From positions 1 through 56,181 of IMG/VR virus record IMGVR_UViG_3300021420_000040: a DNA stretch of 56,181 bases, one strand, 5' to 3'. A model generated the notes under the pieces. The model searched no databases. It worked only from the letters and a program-made list of their open reading frames with translations, and was not told the DNA's origin. Below are positions 48,409 through 54,991 of this stretch, in pieces. The position numbers and the translations under genes are program-made. Position 1 is the first letter of the stretch, and each line of letters begins with the position of its first letter. This stretch comes from a virus.

Positions 48409-48586
48409 GCGCCCTCCGACGAGCTACTAGTGCTCCCGTTGCCGGCGTGGGGTCAAGCCTAGAGGCAGAAGTTATCGTCGGCGTTTTCAGGAGCACTAAT
48501 AGATCGTCGAACGAGTCGGCGCGCACATAGTCATTGTCACTGATGAAGACCCAGCGCGACTTGAACCGATAGATTTTAGCCTTCAC
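48401..48586 (-). CDS. Small hypothetical protein
   Basis: A 61-residue product from GTG 48586 (GTGA overlap). A compact αβ N-terminus (YRFKSRWVFISDNDYVRADS) precedes a flexible tail. It sits between the methyltransferase and the radical SAM genes. Confidence 0.55.
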   Translation of the reverse strand: MKAKIYRFKSRWVFISDNDYVRADSFDDLLVLLKTPTITSASRLDPTPATGALVARRRAHG

Positions 48587-49338
48587 GCTTTAACTGCCTT
48601 CACGAGAATGTGATGGCCGAGATAGCGCTCGAACCACTCTTCGGGGATGATGTTCCAAGGGAAGGCTTTCCGATAACGGTGCTGCCGATATTTCTTAATT
48701 CGCCACGGGAAGATGTGGCGCTTCTCGATGCTGGTTACCCGGAATCCCGAAGACTCGACCAAGCGCTTCGCCTCCCGCATAGAATACCACCGAACGAGCG
48801 GACAACCGGCACTCGCTTCGGGCTGCCGACGGAATAGGTGCTTGAGAGAGTATTTGGCGTAGAGCATGATCCGAAGCTCGCCCGAATGCTTCAGATATTT
48901 ATGCGCGTTCTGCAAAACGGTTTCGGGATGCGGTGTGTGGTGCAGGACTCCGAAAGAATAAACCAGGTCAAAGGGAACAGCCGATTGTTCCTGCTCCAAC
49001 TCTCCATTGGAGTAAGCCAAGAAGAATTGTGCGTTCCCGAGGCGGCCAATTAGCTCCCGTCTTGTCCTAGCCAACCGAATGCTCTCCATGGAAGCGTCGG
49101 TGCCAACGACCATAGCGCCAGCACGAGCAAACTCAATAGCGTCTGTCCCGATGCCACAACCAATCTCCAGAACGTACTTCCCTCTCCATCTCGGGAAGTC
49201 GGCGAACTCCCGGATATGCGGCTGCACGAAATAGCGCTGGGCCGAAATCTGCTGACTCCACCACATCGAGCCGACGGGAGCGGTGCCGTGCCACGCCTCG
49301 CAGGGAGCCTTGTCCCAGAAGTCAGCTATCTCACTCAT
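48583..49338 (-). CDS. SAM-dependent methyltransferase (class I)
   Basis: A 251-residue product from ATG 49338, overlapping the upstream stop. Motif I is YVLEIGCGIGTDAIEFA (residues 55-71), followed by VVGTDASMESI and FDLVYSFGVLHHTPHPE. The C-terminal 60 residues (GFRVTSIEKRHIFPWRIKKY) match small-molecule methyltransferases of sugar or lipid pathways. The substrate is not known. Confidence 0.85.
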   Translation of the reverse strand: MSEIADFWDKAPCEAWHGTAPVGSMWWSQQISAQRYFVQPHIREFADFPRWRGKYVLEIGCGIGTDAIEFARAGAMVVGTDASMESIRLARTRRELIGRLGNAQFFLAYSNGELEQEQSAVPFDLVYSFGVLHHTPHPETVLQNAHKYLKHSGELRIMLYAKYSLKHLFRRQPEASAGCPLVRWYSMREAKRLVESSGFRVTSIEKRHIFPWRIKKYRQHRYRKAFPWNIIPEEWFERYLGHHILVKAVKA

Positions 49339-50125
49339 CGGAGACCATTCTGTTGATCTTGTCGGCAGCTTCGGAGAGATGGGCCTTGATGCCGGAACGC
49401 GCGGCAACAAACTGGAAGTTGCGATTGTCGCGGGGAAGGCACGGACCCGAATAGGGCCATCCGGGAGTGAGGTAGGCATTGCCGATGCGCGGGTCCGTGC
49501 CGACGGCCTCCATGATCTTTTTCGAACTTGCTCCCAGTTTCTCGGCCACGAGGTGCAACTGATTGGCGAGAGAAATCTTCATGGTCAGGGCGCAATTGAG
49601 GGTGATCTTGGCCAGTTCGGCTTCGAGGAGCGACATACGCTTGACCGGAACCTGGGCAATAAGGCTGTAGATGATCTCAGCGCGGTCACCCGCAGCCTTA
49701 CACCCCTCTCCGATCAGAATGAAGGCCGGATCGAGCAAATCCCGATCCACAAACTCTAATCGAATGAATTCGGGCTTGTAGACGATGTTATCCCCGACGA
49801 TCTGCCGAAACTCGTCGCAGCTTCCCGGCGTGGTGGTCGAAGTCACGATGTAGAGGTAGTCCTTTCGGTTATGGAGCCGAACGGCATCTCGGAACTGGGT
49901 TAGGGCGTCAACGAGATGGGCATTCGAGAAGGAGCCATCGGGGAGCGAGGGCGTCTGCACGATGAAGATGCAGGCGTCGGACTGATCTACCGCTTGGCTG
50001 ATCGAGACTTCCGAGACCGCCGGCACATGGTCATAGCCGACGGCCCGGAAGCCCTTTTGCCGAAGCATAGCGAGGATCGGCCTGCCGACCTTGCCGAGTC
50101 CGCACACGCAGAGGCGTTCACTCAT
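49331..50125 (-). CDS. UDP-sugar/GDP-mannose dehydrogenase-like protein, short form
   Basis: A 264-residue product. It has a NAD-binding start (CVCGLGKVGRP), IFIVQTPS, EFIRLEF and the central domain (ELAKITLNCALTMKISLANQ). The catalytic Cys is at residue 229 (GPCLPRD). Full-length enzymes have about 430 residues. The C-terminal UDP-binding domain is missing, so it may act on a different substrate or with a partner. It is the first enzyme of the glycan cassette. Confidence 0.85.
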   Translation of the reverse strand: MSERLCVCGLGKVGRPILAMLRQKGFRAVGYDHVPAVSEVSISQAVDQSDACIFIVQTPSLPDGSFSNAHLVDALTQFRDAVRLHNRKDYLYIVTSTTTPGSCDEFRQIVGDNIVYKPEFIRLEFVDRDLLDPAFILIGEGCKAAGDRAEIIYSLIAQVPVKRMSLLEAELAKITLNCALTMKISLANQLHLVAEKLGASSKKIMEAVGTDPRIGNAYLTPGWPYSGPCLPRDNRNFQFVAARSGIKAHLSEAADKINRMVSDE

Positions 50126-50225
50126 TGGAAATTGAGCATCGGCGAGAATGATTCCATTCTATCATTCGATTACAAAGAGCATAGAGAAACCATCCTGTCC
50201 ACCAAATGATAGGAAAGAAAATCAT
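50118..50225 (-). CDS. Small membrane protein
   Basis: A 35-residue product with one hydrophobic helix (MIFFPIIWWTGWFLYALCN) and a charged end. Its TGA overlaps the dehydrogenase ATG. GGGGATT precedes the start. Supported by overlap and hydrophobic pattern only. Confidence 0.45.
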   Translation of the reverse strand: MIFFPIIWWTGWFLYALCNRMIEWNHSRRCSISNE

Positions 50226-50250
50226 AAATAATCCCCAGTATGCCGCCAAA

Positions 50251-50388
50251 TTACACATTTATGCCTCCGATCACTTTCTTCAGCTTCACATCATGGCACC
50301 GGCACGAACAGTTCAGCTTGAAACACTTGGCATGGTCCCGTTTCCGGCAGGCTGCCGACCGCTGGACCGGGGTGGGCCGCCGGCTCAA
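50251..50388 (-). CDS. Small Cys-rich protein
   Basis: A 45-residue product from a TTG that overlaps the previous TGA (TTGA). It has CRKRDHAKC, CSCRCH and a basic tail. Probably zinc-binding. Confidence 0.45.
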   Translation of the reverse strand: MSRRPTPVQRSAACRKRDHAKCFKLNCSCRCHDVKLKKVIGGINV

Positions 50389-50558
50389 TACTTTTCGTCC
50401 TTGTGCCGGAAACTCGTCCCTCGGATGTACCCTCGAATCTCCCTCAAATCCTGGCACGACCGGCACATACATTCCTGCCAGACCGACTCATCCGTGTGCT
50501 TTTCGACCTCTTTGTACTCCCGGTGCAGGTAGCCAAGCCCCTTATCCTCATCGGTCAT
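50385..50558 (-). CDS. Small hypothetical protein with CxxxxC
   Basis: A 57-residue product from ATG 50558 (GGAGG 6 bases upstream). It is charged and helical, with ECMCRSCQDL in the centre. The start overlaps the previous gene. Confidence 0.5.
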   Translation of the reverse strand: MTDEDKGLGYLHREYKEVEKHTDESVWQECMCRSCQDLREIRGYIRGTSFRHKDEKY

Positions 50559-50748
50559 ATCCATCCTCCATCCACTGCTCAATGCGAGGCCAGCAAAAGC
50601 GAACCAACCTTCCAACCTTGAAATGTGGCAGCGGTCGAGGCGCTCGCTTCCGAGTCAATTGGTAGACCTTCCTGGTCAATTCGTCGTCGTTCTTCGCAGG
50701 AATCTTTAGGCGCTTACCTACCTCAACCGCGTCTAGAATTTCGGTCAT
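50548..50748 (-). CDS. Excisionase-like winged-helix DNA-binding protein
   Basis: A 66-residue product from ATG 50748 (GGAGG at 6 bases, ATGA overlap). DAVEVGKRLKIP, then RKVYQLTRKR and LPHFKVGRLVRFCWPRIEQW, fit the MerR/excisionase fold. It lies second in the operon after the ribbon-helix-helix gene and may co-regulate it. Confidence 0.65.
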   Translation of the reverse strand: MTEILDAVEVGKRLKIPAKNDDELTRKVYQLTRKRAPRPLPHFKVGRLVRFCWPRIEQWMEDGYDR

Positions 50749-51068
50749 CGCCATCCTCCACAATTGCACCCCGTTTCCGTACAACACCCAAGCGTTCCCC
50801 GGTGGGCGGATTTACCGTGCCTACAGTACGAACACCGGGTTGCCGCCAAAGGCTTATCGGGCACAGACTCCCGTCCCTCATCACTACGAACCTTTCGGTC
50901 CCGAGACACGTACGGTACTCGATGATGTATTTCAACGCCTTCCTTCGGGCCGGCTGCACTCAGCTTCTCCACCGCAAGCTCTTTCAGCGTCACGCCCCGT
51001 TCAACCGCTTCCGTCTTTAACCGCTTCAGAAGCTCGGGGTCTACATCTCGGATATTCAAATCTGGCAT
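50745..51068 (-). CDS. Ribbon-helix-helix regulator with zinc-binding C-terminus
   Basis: A 107-residue product. Residues 1-38 (MPDLNIRDVDPELLKRLKTE) are a FitA/Arc-type ribbon-helix-helix DNA-binding domain. After a linker, residues 79-107 hold CSYCRHGKSAH and CNCGGW, a zinc site. It is the first gene of the glycan operon and follows a promoter with an inverted repeat, so autoregulation is likely. No toxin gene follows, which argues against an antitoxin role. Confidence 0.75.
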   Translation of the reverse strand: MPDLNIRDVDPELLKRLKTEAVERGVTLKELAVEKLSAAGPKEGVEIHHRVPYVSRDRKVRSDEGRESVPDKPLAATRCSYCRHGKSAHRGTLGCCTETGCNCGGWR

Positions 51069-51078
51069 GCTGTGTACT

Positions 51079-51107
51079 CTGTCACAGGTGTTACAGGCGT
51101 GTCAAGG
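51079..51107 (-). promoter_or_regulatory. Promoter and quasi-palindromic operator of the glycan operon
   Basis: Read leftward, TTGACA (51107-51102) is followed by a poorly conserved -10 region. The element CTGTCACAGGTGTTACAG (51079-51096) is nearly palindromic in its outer halves. The heptamer ACAGGTG also occurs in the early promoter at 53843. Confidence 0.5.
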
Positions 51108-51109
51108 GG

Positions 51110-51491
51110 AATGTGACATCGGAAGTAACTAAGCTGCTTTGTTTAAGACCCGCCCCACAGAATTGAGGTAGGCCCGGTGGATGTCAGTGCGCCCGGAGTC
51201 GCCTGAGAGAACCCTGGCTCGCCGTTTCGCCGATGGGTCCCCGTCTTTCTTCGAAGTAAACGCATTAGAACATTATCAGACACGAACGCGCAAACCTTTC
51301 ATCGTCAATGCGTTGAGAGTGAGCTAGCTTTCGTCCCGTTGCCTTTCTCGCTCCGTGCGCGTCTTTCACTCACATCCCGAGCCCGTTTCGTGCTACGTTT
51401 CCGTTCCTCCGTGTCGAAGCGCCTCGATACCCGACTTCTAAAACCATACTTTCGCACTGAAAAGAAAAGAGTTCCGCGCTGGCCTAAACGA
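51110..51491 (+). other. 380-base intergenic region between two regulators
   Basis: No convincing gene is seen on either strand. It contains an 8-bp inverted repeat (AACGCATT 51259-51266, AATGCGTT 51307-51314) and GC-rich stretches with possible hairpins near 51160-51245. It divides the leftward glycan operon from the rightward repressor, so control sites are expected. A weak frame extends the repressor upstream to 51339, but it is Arg/Ser-rich and lacks a ribosome site. Confidence 0.5.
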
Positions 51492-51734
51492 ATGCACGCC
51501 AGCCGCCGCAATCTCGTTCTCATCTTGCTTGCTCCCGATCGCGCTACGCTCCGTGGCCTTGCTCATCGCACTGGAATGAGTGTTTCCGGGCTCTGGAAGG
51601 TCCTCCGTGGCAAGGCAAAGCCGTCTTTGCGCTCTGCAAGGCTTATTGCGCGTGCATTGGGGGTTTCCACCGATACGTTCGTCGATGTTCTAGAAGCGTA
51701 TGTCTGGCCGAAGACGGAAAAGCCTATCGAATGA
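51492..51734 (+). CDS. Cro/CI-type (XRE) repressor-like protein
   Basis: An 80-residue product from ATG 51492. The domain runs LRGLAHRTGMSVSGLWKVLR then KPSLRSARLIARALGVST, a standard five-helix XRE fold. No cleavage or oligomerisation domain is present, so it resembles Cro more than CI. No clear ribosome site is seen. It converges on the metalloprotease operon across a stem-loop. Confidence 0.75.
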   Translation: MHASRRNLVLILLAPDRATLRGLAHRTGMSVSGLWKVLRGKAKPSLRSARLIARALGVSTDTFVDVLEAYVWPKTEKPIE

Positions 51735-51752
51735 GTTGCATCCGATAGGCTT
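51720..51752. terminator. Bidirectional stem-loop between convergent genes
   Basis: AAGCCTATCG and CGATAGGCTT pair perfectly over 10 bases with a 13-base loop that holds the repressor stop codon. T-runs are short on both sides, so efficiency may be moderate. Confidence 0.55.
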
Positions 51753-51779
51753 ATTCCGAAGTGTCGAAGTGTGAGTGAG

Positions 51780-51860
51780 TTAGCGTCTATCGTCGGATTG
51801 CAATCGAAGAACGAGACCGATTACTCCGACGTAGAGAGTCAAAAGCCATGCCATGAACAT
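51780..51860 (-). CDS. Possible 26-residue membrane peptide
   Basis: A frame starting one base after the metalloprotease stop encodes MFMAWLLTLYVGVIGLVLRL plus a short charged end. No strong ribosome site; coupling with the upstream gene is possible. Confidence 0.35.
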   Translation of the reverse strand: MFMAWLLTLYVGVIGLVLRLQSDDRR

Positions 51861-51861
51861 G

Positions 51862-52347
51862 TTAGTTGACCGTTTCCTTTCCGCGCTTCGGCGATAGAAG
51901 CGCCGTTATTAGCGCGTCTATGCCGATTGATTCCTTGAGCGTATCGTCAAGACCGGGATCGTCTTTGTACGAATCGAGATTGCGCTTTGCTTGTGCTTCG
52001 TCAATCCCAGGGTCAATCTCCCGCGCTATGTCCCATGCTTCTGATTCGCTGGCAATTACCGCTTCTGCCGGTTTTTCTGTCCACTTGTTCCCACGAGGTT
52101 TTGACCGAGGGTCCGCAAGCCAAGCCTCTGTCCCTGCAAGACTTCCGACCACATGTCCCAGTTCATGCGCGAGACTTGTGCGGAGTGAAAGTGGCGTGTT
52201 TTCTGCCAGTTCATCCGGCACTATCTCCAATCGGAACATCATTACTGGGATTCCATCTGGCATTTCGAATTGCTCGTGCTGTGTGACCGACGCCGTAGGC
52301 TTTGCTTCGGGGTCAATCTCCACGAAAATAACTGCTCTTTTCTTCAT
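51862..52347 (-). CDS. Zinc metalloprotease-like protein (HELGH)
   Basis: A 161-residue product from ATG 52347 after an ACACAGAGGAG site. Residues 59-67 (LAHELGHVV) carry the HExxH zinc motif (His61, His65, Glu62), and an acidic ligand could be Glu in SESEAW. The size and single domain recall ImmA/IrrE-type or minigluzincin proteases that cut repressors. It lies opposite a Cro/CI-like gene, which makes this attractive but unproven. Confidence 0.65.
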   Translation of the reverse strand: MKKRAVIFVEIDPEAKPTASVTQHEQFEMPDGIPVMMFRLEIVPDELAENTPLSLRTSLAHELGHVVGSLAGTEAWLADPRSKPRGNKWTEKPAEAVIASESEAWDIAREIDPGIDEAQAKRNLDSYKDDPGLDDTLKESIGIDALITALLSPKRGKETVN

Positions 52348-52422
52348 CGGTTTAATCTCCTCTGTGTGACGCGTTGAGCGCGTCCGCCGGGCATCCATTT
52401 CGGGATACCCGGAAGTGTGCTC

Positions 52423-52635
52423 TTACGTATCGAGCGGGTCCGCCATTGTATCGGCGAGCGCGTATCCGAGTGCCTCTGCAACCCTTTCCATTGCAAGGCT
52501 AAACGGCACGAGCTCGCCCGTAAAAACCATCACCGCAAAAACCGCTCCAAGCGCGGCTAAAACAATCACTGCGCGGACAGTGAAAGCCTTAACCCGACGC
52601 ATGCAGCGCTTCCCGCATTCAATGGCGCGCTTCAT
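52423..52635 (-). CDS. Small membrane protein
   Basis: A 70-residue product from ATG 52635 (ATGA overlap). A basic N-terminus with two Cys precedes a membrane helix (AVIVLAALGAVFAVMVF). A soluble helical tail follows. Unknown role. Confidence 0.55.
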   Translation of the reverse strand: MKRAIECGKRCMRRVKAFTVRAVIVLAALGAVFAVMVFTGELVPFSLAMERVAEALGYALADTMADPLDT

Positions 52636-52850
52636 CCCTCGGTTATCCCATCCGAAGAACGCACGTCCATCTGTGCCGAAAAATACGGGCAAGATTGACC
52701 CGCGAATCCTCCGTAAGTGTTTGTCTGCCATTCCGATAACCGAGGCGCAAGGTAGGCCGCGTACCATGCGCTCCAGTCTTCCGCCGGCATGCCGGAAGCC
52801 TTATGCTCTTTCTCGCAATCCTCAAGCAACCGCTTCAACAGTTGAACCAT
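52632..52850 (-). CDS. Small hypothetical protein
   Basis: A 72-residue product with a GAGAGGAG ribosome site. It has an acidic helix followed by a W/Y-rich segment (WSAWYAAYLAPRLSEW). The start lies 29 bases inside the upstream gene. No family recognised. Confidence 0.55.
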   Translation of the reverse strand: MVQLLKRLLEDCEKEHKASGMPAEDWSAWYAAYLAPRLSEWQTNTYGGFAGQSCPYFSAQMDVRSSDGITEG

Positions 52851-53181
52851 TCGCGTTACTCCTCTCTGTGTTTGTCCACTTGCTGGTAATCTGTGCTCCG
52901 TTTGATCCGAGAATGCAGCATTCGACTAACTGAACCTCGATACCCTCCGAAAGTAGAGTTTGGGCAAGCTCTTTCGCGGCTGTTAATGCCATCAATTCGC
53001 AAGAGATAGCATCCCATTCCGGAGCCTTGTGTCCGAAACGGTTATCGAAGTAGTTTTGCACCCGTTCATTGTTGAATAGGAAACCCTCTGGACTCAGGCG
53101 CGTGTCCAGCGCTTCGATTCGAACAAAGTACGGGTAGACTTTCGTGGCCATGGCTGCACACTTGTGCGCGTTTGGCTTCAT
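52822..53181 (-). CDS. Hypothetical αβ protein
   Basis: A 119-residue product from ATG 53181 (ATG 53226 and 53151 also possible). The body (FVRIEALDTRLSPEGFLFNN, then SCELMALTAAKELAQTLL, then VECCILGSNGA) weakly recalls the T-fold of 6-pyruvoyl-tetrahydropterin synthases, but the zinc His triad is absent. It is probably a phage-specific family. Confidence 0.5.
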   Translation of the reverse strand: MKPNAHKCAAMATKVYPYFVRIEALDTRLSPEGFLFNNERVQNYFDNRFGHKAPEWDAISCELMALTAAKELAQTLLSEGIEVQLVECCILGSNGAQITSKWTNTERSNANGSTVEAVA

Positions 53182-53209
53182 GGTCGAAGCCTTGAAATGC
53201 CCGCTGCGA

Positions 53210-53425
53210 CTAAGACTCAGAAGCATGCACGAAACCTCCCTCAATCAACTGTTTGGCCATCCGCCCATAGGACCCTTGCAGACTCCACGCTAGTCCGGAA
53301 TCTACAAGGTGCTGGAAGAGTTCGATTGTTTCAGGTCCGGAGAGTTCTCCATTTTCATAGGCGATAATCTGGCCTACGGTATCGAACGGTTTCGGTTGCC
53401 ACGTTCCGACGGGTTTGGCTTTCAT
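53210..53425 (-). CDS. Small phage protein (DUF7417-like)
   Basis: A 71-residue product starting in an ATGA overlap (an ATG also lies 3 bases upstream). The core IIAYENGELSGPETIELFQH and the following WSLQGSYGRMAKQLIEGG are recurrent in phage genomes as a short family of unknown function, possibly DUF7417. Confidence 0.7.
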   Translation of the reverse strand: MKAKPVGTWQPKPFDTVGQIIAYENGELSGPETIELFQHLVDSGLAWSLQGSYGRMAKQLIEGGFVHASES

Positions 53426-53670
53426 CATTCCCCCATCAATTCGTCGGAATTGGGATACCCGTCTTCGCACATTGCCTCATCGGGGTTATCATCCGCCCCA
53501 CATGCGTCTTTGCCTTCGAACGAGACACGCAATCCCTGCCGGATGGCGTCCTGATATTCGCGTTCCGGGTAGATGGGTACTTCTCCCGGACCATGAAACA
53601 AACTCGAATTCAGGAAGTTTTTCCCTGCCGAAGTAATGGTTCTGTTGTGCGTAAAGTGTAGATCGAACAT
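53425..53670 (-). CDS. Small acidic protein, first gene of leftward early operon
   Basis: An 81-residue product after the ACACAGAGGAG ribosome site. The N-terminal half (LHFTHNRTITSAGKNFLNSS) is polar. The C-terminal half is very acidic with two Cys. No family recognised. Confidence 0.6.
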   Translation of the reverse strand: MFDLHFTHNRTITSAGKNFLNSSLFHGPGEVPIYPEREYQDAIRQGLRVSFEGKDACGADDNPDEAMCEDGYPNSDELMGE

Positions 53671-53725
53671 AGGTTTTTAATCTCCTCTGTGTTGAGATTG
53701 CGCGGATTCTTTCCCGCGTGCGGAT

Positions 53726-53754
53726 AAGATGCGCCAAGTCGTGAAAAGTGTCAA
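53726..53754 (-). promoter_or_regulatory. Promoter of the leftward early operon
   Basis: Read leftward, TTGACA (53754-53749) and CATCTT (53731-53726) are 17 bases apart, or TCTTAT at 19. The predicted message would begin about 50 bases before the gene at 53670. Confidence 0.6.
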
Positions 53755-53796
53755 ATGTTTTTTGTGCCTTGTGTAACTACTTGTGCAATGAAATTA

Positions 53797-53822
53797 TTAC
53801 CGCGTCAAAATAGCCACGGTAA
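53797..53822. promoter_or_regulatory. Inverted repeat between divergent early promoters
   Basis: TTACCG (53797-53802) and CGGTAA (53817-53822) face each other across 14 bases, midway between the two divergent promoters. GTGTAA and TTACAC copies flank it. It is placed like an operator. Confidence 0.45.
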
Positions 53823-53840
53823 GAATTACACACTTCCCAC

Positions 53841-53869
53841 TTGACAGGTGACTGTGTATAAATTACACT
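53841..53869 (+). promoter_or_regulatory. Main rightward early promoter
   Basis: TTGACA and TACACT are separated by exactly 17 bases, the best σ70-type match found in the window. It drives the early operon that continues across the contig junction to 7.1 kb. ACAGGTG overlaps the -35 box, as near the glycan-operon promoter. Confidence 0.8.
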
Positions 53870-53898
53870 GTCCCCGTTGTTAGTTGCTCCTCTGTGTA

Positions 53899-53940
53899 GG
53901 AAGCGCGAAGTTCAAGACTCGGGACGGGCTTCGCGCTTCC
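53899..53940 (+). other. 12-bp leader hairpin in the early transcript
   Basis: GGAAGCGCGAAG (53899-53910) pairs perfectly with CTTCGCGCTTCC (53929-53940) across an 18-base loop. It begins about 25 bases after the predicted transcription start. No T-run follows, so it is not a simple terminator. It may stabilise the message or serve an antitermination or replication role. Confidence 0.65.
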
Positions 53941-53956
53941 GAAATTCCCAAGGAAA

Positions 53957-53969
53957 CGTGCAGTGCACG
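53957..53969. promoter_or_regulatory. 13-base perfect palindrome
   Basis: CGTGCA-G-TGCACG lies just after the leader hairpin and one base before an AGGAG ribosome site. It has the form of an operator or a translational control site. Confidence 0.4.
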
Positions 53970-53977
53970 AGGAGTCT

Positions 53978-54049
53978 ATGGAAATCGGTAGCCAAAAATG
54001 CAGGATGATTTTTCAGTTTCGGAAATCCAAAATCGCGGCCCGAAATTGA
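53978..54049 (+). CDS. Possible 23-residue basic peptide at the operon start
   Basis: ATG 53978 lies 5 bases after AGGAG. The product (MEIGSQKCRMIFQFRKSKIA...) is basic with one Cys. As the first frame of the early operon with a good ribosome site, it could be a leader peptide or a small regulator. Confidence 0.4.
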   Translation: MEIGSQKCRMIFQFRKSKIAARN

Positions 54050-54121
54050 AATTCGAGAAATAGCCTAATGCCGCAAATTGCTCGACCATGCCGGAAGAGC
54101 GAAAAAGGGAGAATCACGAAA

Positions 54122-54511
54122 ATGAAAGTTGGAAGATATCCGAAGTTTCTGAAGCCAGGTGAGCCGACACCGTCGCAGGCTAAATTTGTCTGCAAGACGT
54201 GTAATCAATGGTTTGCTTCGACGACTGGAAAGAATGGACATTTACTTCGGGAGCCGGGCCACGTCCTAGTCAGCCCACACACAGGCAGAGAGTTCACTAA
54301 AGCTGGGTCGATTGGCCGACCGCTCCGAAAGGGCGACGTGCCTTCCAATGGCCATCAAGTGCTCGATGCCACTGCCCGAGACTTGCTCCTCGACTACATC
54401 CTCGGGAAAGCCAAAGAGGAACTGAACGCCGAATTGGAACGCATGTTCCGGGAACTCAAGAGCCAACCCATTCCAGCGAAAGGGCCACGTAGAACTTACG
54501 TGGCAAGGTAA
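54122..54511 (+). CDS. Protein with C2H2-type zinc finger
   Basis: A 129-residue product from ATG 54122 (frame open from 54068). FVCKTCNQWFAS, followed by GHLL and PGHVL, is a CxxC...H...H zinc finger near residues 24-50. A helical C-terminus follows (LLLDYILGKAKEELNAELER). It may bind DNA. Confidence 0.6.
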   Translation: MKVGRYPKFLKPGEPTPSQAKFVCKTCNQWFASTTGKNGHLLREPGHVLVSPHTGREFTKAGSIGRPLRKGDVPSNGHQVLDATARDLLLDYILGKAKEELNAELERMFRELKSQPIPAKGPRRTYVAR

Positions 54512-54517
54512 CCTCCG

Positions 54518-54976
54518 ATGCCCAGCAAACTGAACCAGTTCCCGCACTCACTCGCCATTGTCCGAAAATACTTCCCGAAAGTGAAGGAAGTCGAGGAAGC
54601 CGAAAAACCGATTACCGTCGAGGTCACCGCGCAAGATTCCAAGTCCTCCGCTGTTCGCAACCATGACTCTTGCGCTATGGCGGTTGCCTGCAAGCGCAAA
54701 GCGCATGCCGATGGAGTGATTGTATCCATCGGAATCGCTTACATCATCAAGGGAGAAGTGGCCACCCGCTATGCCGTACCACCGGCGATTCAGCGGGAGA
54801 TCGTTTCCTTTGACCGCGAAGCCGGCTTTGCTCCCGGAGAATATAAACTGAATCCGATGAGACCAAGCAAGCGGCTCGGGGAAACAAGACCACGCACCCA
54901 TACCGTCACTGGCAAGAAACAGCCGCCGCCCCATTTAACTTCCGGCATTCGGACGGTGCTTGGATCGAAGGAATAG
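54518..54976 (+). CDS. Phage protein of unknown function
   Basis: A 152-residue product. The centre (NHDSCAMAVACKRKAHADGV, then SIGIAYIIKGEVATRYAVP) recalls a conserved short family seen in many phages. The C-terminus is basic and Pro-rich. The HDSCAMA pattern with an upstream Asp may be an active site, but no activity is known. Confidence 0.6.
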   Translation: MPSKLNQFPHSLAIVRKYFPKVKEVEEAEKPITVEVTAQDSKSSAVRNHDSCAMAVACKRKAHADGVIVSIGIAYIIKGEVATRYAVPPAIQREIVSFDREAGFAPGEYKLNPMRPSKRLGETRPRTHTVTGKKQPPPHLTSGIRTVLGSKE

Positions 54977-54991
54977 CTAGGGAGGCCGACT

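Noticed and set aside
50548-50748. Excisionase-like gene as evidence for a lysogenic integration module
   Set aside because: No integrase or attachment site was found, and this fold is also used by ordinary small regulators.
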